Both the position numbers and the translations under genes were made by a program. The notes under the pieces were generated by a model. That model was not told where the DNA came from and did no database searches. It saw only the letters and a list, made by a program, of their open reading frames with translations. Of a stretch of DNA of 13,803 bases, positions 1-7,449 are shown in pieces (within the stretch, counting starts at the first letter, position 1; every line of letters starts with the position of its first letter). The DNA is taken from contig JAAMPI010001490.1 in NCBI GenBank assembly GCA_013054445.1, forward strand, positions 1-13,803, read 5' to 3'. The stretch is from Cudoniella acicularis. Its lineage: Eukaryota; Ascomycota; Leotiomycetes; Helotiales; Helotiaceae.

Positions 1-1010
1 TCTGTGCCATCCACATCGGTGGTAGCCGAGCCTTAGGCCTAGGCCTACACGTGATACTGATTCGTGATAGTGGATCTACCCGGTCCTAAAGCCTCTAGAT
101 TACCTCTATTAATACTCCCTTAGTTCTTAGCTTATAACCTATTTTATTTAGCTCTCCTTTTATCCACTTCTAGACCTTCTTAATTAGGTTTAAATCTACG
201 AACCACGTGCTATAGGCGGGGTAAGCGGGCGAAGCCTAGGTATACCTTAGAGCCATCTTCTATAAAGATACGCTCTAGACCTAAGGTCTCGAAAAGAGGG
301 AAAACAAAAGTCTATAATACCTCCTGAAGGTAGGCCTTAGAGCATATACCCTTATGCCTAGGCAACTTCTCTATAAAAACTAATAGCGATTTATAATCCT
401 AGCTAAGAGCCCCTAAATTATGACCGAAAACCTTCTAGACCTATAAATTGACTTTATACAATCCGGACAGCACTTGTCGTCTACCCTTCGTGTAATCCAG
501 ACCCTACCATCCTTCCTAGAATCAAATGTAGCTTCGTCCGAACAAATCACTTTCCGCCAGTCGCCTCTAGGCTTGCCGTCGTTCCTATACGCTACATATT
601 CCGACGCCCCCCACCACCTGTGTTCTAAAGCAAATGCTAATCTCTTTTTGGCTTGTGCCTGTGATATAAAGGGTCGGGGGCATGTAATACAGCGCCGGTA
701 GCCATGCTTTCGAAGTTCTCGTCGAATAGTGCGCGCAGAGGCTACGATGCCCAGTTGCTAGCGGACCTGCTCGAAGGTCAAGCGATAGGAGCTATAGCCT
801 TTTGCTATATAGCAAATGATTTAGCGTATTGATCGAATAGACAATAATAAGTAATGTTACTACTTGATTTATCCTTATAGATCGATCTAGTAGTGGCTCG
901 GGGCACATGGTGTTCTTCGAAGATGTTTCCCTAGGATTTTCTGTCACGTCGTATTTGGCGCACTCTAGCGCTTTTTGCGGTGTTCAAATTGTCTCCCGGC
1001 TCATGCGGCG
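1..1010 (-). pseudogene. RIP-damaged Tc1/mariner-type DDE transposase remnant, 3' end cut by window edge
   Basis: Reading the minus strand gives pieces of a Tc1-like transposase in order. Around 1010-870 is a helix-turn-helix-like stretch (RQIRRDRKS, a stop, then GNIFEEHHVPRATTRSIYK). At about 800-430 comes LTFEQVR, ARTIRRELRKHGYRRC, AKKRLAFALEH and the catalytic block VICSDEATFD, with the first Asp codon at 536-538. The second catalytic region, FIEDGSKVYLG, has its Asp at 255-257, followed by ARLPRL. A DLNLIKKV-stop-KWIKGEL block (Asp codon 194-196) matches the usual PDLNPIEKVW signature with E changed to K. Damage: many TAG/TAA stops of the kind RIP makes from TGG, CAG and CAA; a probable 1-bp loss in a G run at about 410-414; and only about 20 residues between the second and third Asp where the family has about 34, so roughly 40 bp appear lost. 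It cannot encode an active enzyme. Terminal repeats are not identified because one end is outside the window. Confidence 0.82.
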
Positions 1011-1753
1011 GAGAATATGATAGAGTGTCGTATTTTATCTCGAATATCAGGTAAAAATAATTGATGGTTGTATTATAGTAAGTTTTTAAAGAATCTAGGT
1101 GAGAAATATGAGGGTGGGTCTAATTTCGCTTAAGTGTGCGGTGAGCCATGGCCCCAACTCCTACAAGAACGAAAGGAAATGAGAGGAACTTAACTCATTT
1201 TTTCTTCATGATTACTTGACGATGCACACCATCTGAAAAACCGCTCAATTGACCATGTTTTCGGGATATATGCGGCAGAGAAGGATGAGACGACAGATAG
1301 AATAGTGATCAAACGGTTTCTACCGGTGGCACCCCTGAAACGGATGCCAAGAACAAGCGAGTCTCTACACATCTACATGTTGAACAACACGATGCTGCGA
1401 ATTTTATGTGGAATTTAAACAGCATAAAGAACCATAGGATAAAGACTTAACTTAGTTCTGCGTTTAATATGATGGCGGTAGGATATATCCTTTTGTATTA
1501 TTAGGGATAGAGATGCTGGGTTTGCGGTGAAAATTGTGGGGAAGGGGGAAAGGGGCTTCGCTCGGTTAGAGTTGCAGGACAGCCAAGAAGTGACGAGACG
1601 TGTTAGTGGTTCGAGATTTGAAAGGGAATTTCCTTAGAAATTTGAGAGATTTCCAAAGGGTGTTTTGTGTTAAAGTTTTTGTTGAGCTAGGGTTCCAGGA
1701 TGAAAAGCAGGTACAGGAGGTTGCTACTTGTTCGCCGCATCGCCTATACCTTA
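1011..1753. other. intergenic, no gene supported
   Basis: Between the transposase relic and the MITE I find only short frames without supporting motifs. The 5' end of the Tc1-like element should lie somewhere near 1010-1150 (a GGGTGGGTC...TTAAGTGTGCGGTG stretch is a candidate end), but its partner repeat is off the window so this cannot be confirmed. A 60-codon minus-strand frame at 1190-1372 has an ATG but no recognisable domain. Confidence 0.5.
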
Positions 1754-1786
1754 CAAGCCCAACCTTATGGGTCTATGCGTATAGGG
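1754..1786 (+). repeat. left terminal inverted repeat of the MITE
   Basis: 33 nt starting CAAGCCCAACC and ending ATAGGG. It pairs with 1992-2024, with mismatches at positions 2, 13 and 27, all transitions. Confidence 0.8.
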
Positions 1787-1991
1787 CGTTTTCTAGGTAT
1801 TTTTAGGCTTCGAGAATCTGTCTTCAGGTATCTAAAAAGTAAAGTCTCCGCGATCACTTGAAAGTTATAAAATAACAAATAATAATTATAACTTAGGGCT
1901 CAATATATAAGAACTAAAGTAAGTAAAGCTGGGTTTGATTAAGTAATATTTAGTACTTTAAAAAATTAAAATTTTATTCATAACTAAAATA

Positions 1992-2024
1992 CCCTATGCG
2001 CATAGACCCATGAGGTTGGGCTCG
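1992..2024 (-). repeat. right terminal inverted repeat of the MITE
   Basis: Inverted partner of 1754-1786, followed by the second TTA copy at 2025-2027. Confidence 0.8.
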
Positions 2025-2343
2025 TTAGGCGAACGCCTTTCATACGCTGCCTCAGGTAATGGTAGGCAAGAAAATTGAGGTACCAAGGTATGGGGAGATG
2101 GGAAGTAAAAGATTACTAAGATAGAATTATAAATTAAGGGAGCCTTTTAAGGCGATACAAAACCCTGACCGGAATGCGCCGTGCAGCGGATAGGCATGCA
2201 TACGATTTTGAAGGGTTAGGAAAAGGGTAATGGGCACGGAGTTCCACTATATGCGGAAGAATAAGCACGTGGAGAGGTCAGATCTAGGCATGAAATACGG
2301 GTTCACCATGGGTATCGGGGTGAAGAGGGCACGAGTATCACCC

Positions 2344-2363
2344 CACAGAAAGTCACAGAAAGT
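2344..2363 (+). repeat. 10-bp tandem direct repeat (CACAGAAAGT x2)
   Basis: Two exact adjacent copies lie immediately left of the GGGTA/TACCC palindrome. They may be slippage or part of an element end. Confidence 0.6.
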
Positions 2364-2367
2364 TTTC

Positions 2368-2462
2368 GGGTGGTACCCAGAAACCCAGCGGTACTCGGGT
2401 ATACCCCGGCCCGGGGTTTTGGTATGTACCCGTACTCTTTACATTTCTGGGTGACCCACCCC
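2368..2462. repeat. GC-rich nested palindrome of GGGTA/TACCC motifs
   Basis: The outer arms are GGGTGGTACCCAGAAA (2368-2383) and the complement of TTTCTGGGTGACCCACCC (2445-2462). Inner arms around GGTACTCGGGTA and TACCCGTACTC fold further, with CCCCGGCCCGGGG at the centre. The composition contrasts with the AT-rich surroundings. Repeated GGGTA/TACCC words occur in subterminal regions of some hAT transposons, so this may be one end of such an element. No matching end or 8-bp duplication was found, so that is only a suggestion. Confidence 0.55.
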
Positions 2463-3310
2463 TTAAGGTTCTACTGGGTCGGGTATTACACATCGATTCT
2501 CCGGGTTGAATCCGAATTGCCCACGCTCATGTCTGGGAGAGGTGGTATGATAGCGCAGGCTGTGAGACTTCATCGTCAAGACTTCTAAGAACCCGTACCG
2601 CATCACGACTTCCACCTGGGTATTGCAAAACGAAACTTTCCTTTTCACAGAAATGATATTCATACAATCATAGTTTAAAATACTTGCACTATTCCTATTA
2701 ATCTTCACAGTGTTTGAAGGCTGGAGTTGGGAGCCTGCGGTGAATGAACCGGAATATGTCTCAATGAAAACGCCTCAAATGTATTTGTACACCGCTAATC
2801 GCCTCAATAATACCCGGGTTCACATCATCTCCAAGACTCCAAAAGACATAAGTCTCCTGGAGAGACTTTCACGCATCTCATCTTTCCGCCAAGTCCCGAC
2901 GAAAAACACAAATGCCATATTCAGCATAGTTTGTCTCGCTTTTTTGAGTCAGGTCTAAGACTCGACTCACTCGAGCCTTACAAAAATCCGCTTGTGGGAG
3001 GGGTCAACCGGCCGCCTCAAAAGAAAGCTCTCCAAAGCAGTGCTAATCGGAGCTTGATTTGTGGACGAGGATGGCGTTATGAATAAGCAAATATTTTGTG
3101 GCTTATGGTGGCGCACTGCCAAGCTATACGTCAGAGAGGCACGATCAAATCGAACATCTCCGCTGGCACACCATTTCTGCTGAATAGCTGAGAAGGTAAA
3201 AAGATCTATGCTGGCTCTACCCGATGCAGAAGTCACAGTCATCGGGATGTTCGATTTTGAGGAGTATCCCGGCACAGGATGTTGACGCCTGAAACCTAGA
3301 CAATAATAAC
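2463..3310. other. 848-bp stretch without a supported gene, possible decayed exons
   Basis: Less AT-rich than the left end. Short open pieces occur in several plus-strand frames (for example one giving LALPDAEVTVIGMFDFEEYP near 3200-3265, and another giving ALPSYTSERHDQIEHLRWHT near 3110-3175). They lie upstream of and in line with the frame at 3311-3772, so they may be remnants of 5' exons. No good splice signals join them. A 102-codon minus-strand frame (2967-3275) starts at GTG and has no recognisable domain. Confidence 0.35.
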
Positions 3311-3772
3311 ATGATAATGGAACACGTTATTCTACCCCCCTCTTACGCAACATGCATCTCTGAAGGGCTGACATCCACCTTTTGGAATGGCATTCACCCC
3401 GCGAATGAATCAGTACTGTACGTCGATCACGTTCAGCTCTCACTGGCCTGGTTTAATCAAGTCGCCGAGGCTGAAAGCCTTGTCCACATACGAGTTTCTC
3501 TCCAGAACTTCTTGCGTGCTCTGCAGCAACTGGGCTTATTGACTTACGACACTTGGTTAGGTGATCTCCGAGGTGTGATGGAAAATTATAAACTGCATGG
3601 TGCCGACGGCCTGAGCCGTGAAAATCGAAGACATCAAAGTCTGCAATACGAGACCCACGACAATCTGTCTCTAAACTCTTTTCCGATAAGCACTGTTGGA
3701 ACTTTGGGGTTTGCCACTCAAATTGTGTTTTCTTTGAGTCTTCTCTGTTGGAGCTTATTATTTTCTGCCTAA
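3311..3772 (+). CDS. hypothetical protein with C-terminal hydrophobic tail, possibly a 3' exon
   Basis: An intronless 153-codon frame from ATG 3311 to TAA 3770-3772; I do not recognise the family. The middle (residues about 35-115) is ordinary soluble-protein sequence with predicted helices (VHIRVSLQNFLRALQQLG). The last 26 residues (about 127-153, ending CWSLLFSA) are hydrophobic and end the protein, like a tail anchor or GPI-attachment signal. An NES sequon lies near the N terminus. There is no N-terminal signal peptide, which is inconsistent with a GPI protein unless upstream exons are missing; the disordered open pieces at 3000-3300 suggest the frame could be the end of a longer or broken gene. 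Base composition is more gene-like than the flanks, but coding status is unproven. Confidence 0.38.
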   Translation: MIMEHVILPPSYATCISEGLTSTFWNGIHPANESVLYVDHVQLSLAWFNQVAEAESLVHIRVSLQNFLRALQQLGLLTYDTWLGDLRGVMENYKLHGADGLSRENRRHQSLQYETHDNLSLNSFPISTVGTLGFATQIVFSLSLLCWSLLFSA

Positions 3773-4115
3773 TAATTTTCTGTGCACTAAATGATCGTGA
3801 TACTTGATTATAGCCAAGAAATTGGATTTATACTTCCTTCACTGGTTGTGTTCTGTCTTGATAGAATGATAGCTCATCAGACCTCAGACAAATGTGTCAG
3901 CCAACTGGTTGGGCCTCAAGTTTACACGAATCGCAGAAAATTATCCTAAGACTTCATGTGGCGTGAAAAGGAAAGGTTTTTTTGGCCCGATCCCGCATGA
4001 ACCGCTCAGGTCGCATTGCACGATGTAATGATTTCATTCGTGATCAAGCCTCGTGGGTACTGCAATAGTTCAGAATCCAGAGCTTACCAGTAAAACATTT
4101 GGTCGGCGCAAGCAT
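3773..4115. other. intergenic, upstream region of the GPI-protein gene
   Basis: No gene seen. It probably contains the promoter of the following plus-strand gene. A T-rich run lies at about 3977-3983. Confidence 0.5.
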
Positions 4116-4121
4116 TATAAA
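4116..4121 (+). promoter_or_regulatory. TATA box for the Ser/Thr-rich GPI protein gene
   Basis: TATAAA lies 91 bp upstream of the ATG at 4207, a spacing usual for filamentous fungi. The transcript start is not determined. Confidence 0.5.
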
Positions 4122-4206
4122 GGCTGGTGCTGTTTTGTTCGAGTTTTTGATTTCCACAGAGCATTGTTTTCTGAATCGTCTTCTTATATTCAATTTGGCT
4201 TCAAAG

Positions 4207-6234
4207 ATGCAGTCACTTTCGATTTACGTTGTGCTCCTGCTCGGAACCCTCGCTTCCTCGGCGGTCCTTCCCCGTGATGCACAAGGGCTTGAGATCCCTA
4301 GAGATGCTTTTGCCGAACCAAACATATTAGAAGTTGGAGAGAGGGAAATAGAGGGTGAGTATTGATATCAAAAATGGTTGATAAGCTAACAGGTGATCCT
4401 AGCACGCTGGCCATCAACGACGAGCAGCAGTGTTCCGATTCAACCAACCGTGTCTTCCTCCAGTTCGATCCCGAAAGTAACCACTTCAAGCTCCGTCAGC
4501 GTGAAAGTCTCTTCGAGTTCCGTCGCACCCTCGATAACGTCTTCAGCAAAGATATCAAGCTCATCGAGTGTTTCCAAGGCTCCAAGTTCAAGTTCGGTTG
4601 TCATCACAAGTTCTTCATCGGCTAGTAAATTGAGTTCTACATCATCATCGTCTACCAAGCCATCGTCCACAGTGTCAAGCGTTCAACAGAGCTCTTCGTC
4701 GACCAAAGCTTCATCAGTCTCATCGGCCTCATCAGGCTCCAAGACAAGCACATCATCTGTCTCATCATCTATTAAGCCAAGCTCTTCAGTCTCTTCAACT
4801 TCATCAGCCAAGCCAGTCTCATCATCTGTCTCGTCAACCATTAAACCCAGCTCTTCAGTCTCCTCAACTTCATCAGCCAAGCCAGTCTCATCATCTGTCT
4901 CGTCGATCATTAAACCCAGCTCTTCAGCCTCTCCATCTTCATCAGCCAAGCCAGTTTCATCGTCCTCCGCTTCGTCTGTATTGTCAACAGTTAAGCCAAC
5001 CTCGTCATCTTTATCCGTCAAGCCATCGTCAAGTGTTCAACTCACGACTACCACGACCACGATAACTTCAACACAAACCCCGGTTTCTGTAATCACCACC
5101 ACGACGACGTCCACCAAGCCAGGCTCAACAGTCACCGTGACTTCCACCATTATATCCTCGGGAAAGACCACCACGACTACCATCACCTCTACCGTGCAAC
5201 CGGCTACCAGTACCATCGTATACACTACGACCTCCACACTGAAGCCTGTCACAACTACAATAACTTCTACTGTGATCTTAACTATCTATCCAGTTGTAGT
5301 AGCGACATCAACTCCCGCATCTCCTCCCTTCCAAACCACCAAAACTGTTACGATTACAACAGTTATTGGTGGGAAGCCCACTACATATACTTCGCTTACT
5401 ACCTTGACAATCCAGCCTCCTGCCACCCAGGCCCCGCCTCCGATTGTTGGAGTCGTAACAACTCCAAAATACGCCAATTCTTCTACTCCAGCGACTTCGA
5501 CAGTCAAACCTTCAACTCCTGCAGGTTCTGTTATAACATACACAACAACAATTGTCTCCTCAGGAAAACCCACTACAATAATTTCAACAGTCACACTAAC
5601 TTTAACTCCTTCTCCATCGGTCACTACTTATACCACCACGATTGTCTCTTCCACTAGCCCTGGAAAACCCACTACCATCATTTCAACAGTTACATCAACT
5701 ATCAAGCCCGCAACAACACCTTCTCCATCTGTGACTACTCATACCACCACAATAGTCTCTACTGGAACGCCCACTGCCGTCGTATCGACAGTCACATCAA
5801 CCGTCAAGCCGACAACAACTTCTCCATCTCTCACTACTTACACTACTACGCTCGTTTCATCTGGGAAATCCTCTACCTCCGTCGTCGTCGCGACTGTAAC
5901 ACCCGCAAGCGTGTCCTCAGCAAAGTCTGCTAGCTCAGCCAGTCCGGCTTCTGTTCCAGCGTCTTCCGTCTCCGCAGTGAAAGCTGTGGTCACCACATCA
6001 ACCTCACCAGCGGCTGTTCCAGCAACATCCGTCTCCTCCGCTTCCAAAGCAACAACTGCCACCGTCGCCGCTCCAGTCACTACATCAAGCTCGGTGAAGC
6101 CCTCGACCACCTCGAGCGCTTCCACAAGCACCAGCACCATCAAGACTACCAATGGAGCTGTGTCTGGCGCCAGCGCCAGTGGGGTGTGGGCTGCTGCTAT
6201 TGTCGTAGTATTGAGTGCTGCCTTGCTCTTTTAA
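4207..6234 (+). CDS. Ser/Thr-rich GPI-anchored cell-surface/cell-wall protein (one intron)
   Basis: Exons 4207-4354 and 4403-6234 give 659 residues. Residues 1-19 form a signal peptide (MQSLSIYVVLLLGTLASSA). A short mature N terminus with two PRD motifs follows, then about 580 residues almost entirely of Ser, Thr, Val, Pro and Lys. The Ser block carries three tandem units starting IKPSSS at 4771, 4840 and 4909 (the first two are 69 nt). A Thr/Val block carries four diverged units of the type TTYTTTIVSSGKPTTIISTVT starting at 5527, 5617, 5728 and 5827. The C terminus, SGASASGVWAAAIVVVLSAALLF, is a small-residue site plus hydrophobic tail, typical of GPI attachment. Such proteins are heavily O-glycosylated and sit in the fungal wall or plasma membrane, often in adhesion or wall structure; no enzymatic or ligand domain is visible. 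Exon 1 reads into a stop unless spliced, and only acceptor 4402 restores the long frame. Confidence 0.88.
4355..4402 (+). other. 48-nt intron of the GPI-protein gene
   Basis: The donor is GTGAGT at 4355-4360. The branch site GCTAAC is at 4385-4390 and the acceptor AG at 4401-4402. The length is a multiple of three, so the exon 1 frame continues into the long Ser/Thr frame (codon G|CA). An earlier AG at 4391-4392 abuts the branch site and would shift the frame. Confidence 0.82.
4771..4990 (+). repeat. 69-bp in-frame tandem repeats in the Ser-rich block
   Basis: Units start at 4771 and 4840 (69 nt each) and at 4909 (longer and more diverged). The first two are nearly identical, and the changes are mostly silent C/T. 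Each encodes a 23-residue unit beginning IKPSSSVSSTSSAKPVSSS. Copy-number change between strains is likely for this kind of repeat. Confidence 0.85.
5527..5910 (+). repeat. four diverged Thr-rich coding repeats (about 84-111 nt)
   Basis: Units start at 5527, 5617, 5728 and 5827, each encoding S-[VL]-[IT]-T-[YH]-TTT-[IL]-V-S followed by a KPTTIISTVT-like strand and a Pro-rich spacer. They are related to the TTTITSTV repeats at 5050-5280, so the whole Thr block probably grew by internal duplication. Confidence 0.75.
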
Positions 6235-6496
6235 AATCAAAATTAATGTCTTTTTTTTTGTTATATCTGTTATAATGTCCATAATGAGTGGGTATGAATT
6301 CGGCCTTTACATGTGCTAGGAATAAGATATGGAATATGGAGTTTAAGAATAAGGATCTAATGAAATGAGGTAGGAGAATGAGATTTAAGGACAGGAACAA
6401 TATTATGAGTCTACATAGAACGATATATTTCCTATTATTTTGCCCTCAAATCTGACTATTGAAGTTTCGCTGGTCAAAAAATGTGAAAATCCACCT

Positions 6497-6523
6497 TTCA
6501 CACTTCACACTTCACACTTCACA
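6497..6523 (+). repeat. TTCACAC microsatellite, about 3.9 copies
   Basis: Three exact TTCACAC heptamers (6497, 6504, 6511) and a final TTCACA. The complementary word TGTGAAA flanks it on both sides (about 6482 and 6534), so the region can fold. Confidence 0.8.
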
Positions 6524-6567
6524 AATTCAACTCATGTGAAAAGTGCTAAAATTGGAGAGTCAACATG

Positions 6568-6757
6568 AGAGGATAGGCTAGATTAGGCTAAATCTACTTT
6601 CTTTCTTATAATGTGTCATAGTAGCAGAGATATTGAGAGTATTATAACGCATTTCGCGATATAAGAGGATAGGCCGGATTAGGCCAGATCTACCCTCTTT
6701 CTTATAATGTGCTACAGTAGTAGAGATATTGAAAGTATAACGTATTTCGCGATACTG
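6568..6757 (+). repeat. tandem duplication, period 96 bp, with transition-type divergence
   Basis: Copy 1 runs 6568-6663 and copy 2 6664-6757; both start AGAGGATAGG and end in TTTCGCGATA. Nearly all differences are C/T or G/A, plus one 3-bp gap (copy 1 has ATTATAACG where copy 2 has ATAACG). Copy 1 carries more T/A and so is the more heavily mutated. Confidence 0.85.
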
Positions 6758-6788
6758 CGCATCTTGATCAAAGAGATAAAGAAAGTTT

Positions 6789-6803
6789 GAGATTAGTAAT
6801 CTC
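6789..6803. repeat. 15-bp perfect palindrome GAGATTA-G-TAATCTC
   Basis: Seven-base arms around a single G, about 30 bp after the tandem duplication. It could be a protein-binding site or a repeat end; no function can be assigned. Confidence 0.6.
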
Positions 6804-7231
6804 TGCCCATATATTCGGACTTTTCAATATTTTCTTTCAAAATATTTCCGAAGCTTCATTATTAATTTCGGAGTTACTAGTTCAACAGCTGAATGCGATG
6901 AATAGTAATCACAGTGGCGTTTGCATATATTTGGACAGCTACAATTTATATAAGGTAGATTAGTAACACGTAGGACACTCTCTTGTTATATTCCTTAACG
7001 CCGATCATGCATTATTACCTAACGTTATATATAGCTTAGGGTGAGATCAGCAGCACCAAGCTACGACCAAATTTACCATATAGGGAAAATGGACAGGTGG
7101 GGCTGTACGACACCTTTTTGGAGCCTGTGTCACAATATTAATGAAACTCTACTTGCTCAAAGCAATGCCAAGGAAAGTTTCCGTGGAAGGCCTCCGAACC
7201 TTACTATTTTTAGCAAATGGTCTCTAGCAGC

Positions 7232-7276
7232 GCAACCTAGTGAGCGGAGTGAATGAGGTTGCTTAACCGTTAACGG
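7232..7276. repeat. inverted repeat GCAACCT...AGGTTGC with adjacent CCGTTAACGG palindrome
   Basis: Arms at 7232-7238 and 7256-7262 enclose a GAGCGGAGTGAATG loop. A perfect 10-bp palindrome follows at 7267-7276. The stretch looks like the inner part of a small non-autonomous element, but terminal repeats were not found. Confidence 0.45.
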
Positions 7277-7357
7277 GCGGGGAACGAGCTTATGAATCCC
7301 AATTGTGCAACACGAAAATATATCATACGTACGGCACATTGCCAAGTCAGAGACTGG

Positions 7358-7365
7358 TATATATA
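7358..7365 (+). promoter_or_regulatory. TATA box for the beta-propeller gene
   Basis: TATATATA within the palindrome GGTATATATACC, 85-92 bp upstream of the ATG at 7450. Confidence 0.5.
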
Positions 7366-7449
7366 CCCTGGAAATCACCTCTTCTTTGTCCGTTGTGAAA
7401 AAGTTCAACCTCCAAAAAAATCACCCTGAATCAATCAACCCGATCGACA

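Larger units (their letters stand above)
1754..2024. mobile_element. 271-bp MITE with 33-bp terminal inverted repeats and TTA target-site duplication
   Basis: The left terminal repeat (1754-1786, starting CAAGCCCAACC) and the reverse complement of the right one (1992-2024, starting CGAGCCCAACC) match at 30 of 33 positions. All three differences are C/T or G/A transitions. The element is flanked on the forward strand by the same trinucleotide TTA (1751-1753 and 2025-2027), as expected for a PIF/Harbinger-type 3-bp TTA/TAA duplication. The interior is AT-rich, has no coding potential and shows strong TA enrichment, so the element is non-autonomous and must have been mobilised in trans. Family assignment rests on the TSD alone. 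A related GGCG-containing sequence just outside both ends (1730-1748 and 2028-2037) leaves some doubt about the exact boundary. Confidence 0.78.
6235..7357. other. 1.1-kb AT-rich intergenic region with repeats
   Basis: No credible coding frame. It holds a T run just after the GPI-protein stop (about 6250-6259), a TTCACAC microsatellite, a 96-bp RIP-marked tandem duplication and several short palindromes (listed separately). The strong TA richness suggests an old repeat insertion between two genes. Confidence 0.6.

Noticed and set aside
474..701. 75-codon plus-strand frame
   Set aside because: Starts at TTG and is antisense to the recognisable transposase remnant.
1590..1625. B-box-like GGTTCGAGATT suggesting a tRNA
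   Set aside because: No matching A box and no cloverleaf could be drawn around it.
2710..2958. 82-codon plus-strand frame
   Set aside because: Starts at GTG, no homology recognised, no flanking splice signals I trust.
4440..6152. Long open frames on the minus strand across the Ser/Thr-rich gene
   Set aside because: They are the antisense of TCN/ACN codons, which gives Val/Glu/Asp-rich frames free of stops; no start context or domain.
6497..6757. CRISPR-like repeat array
   Set aside because: Repeats are simple tandem units without unique spacers, and the genome is eukaryotic.
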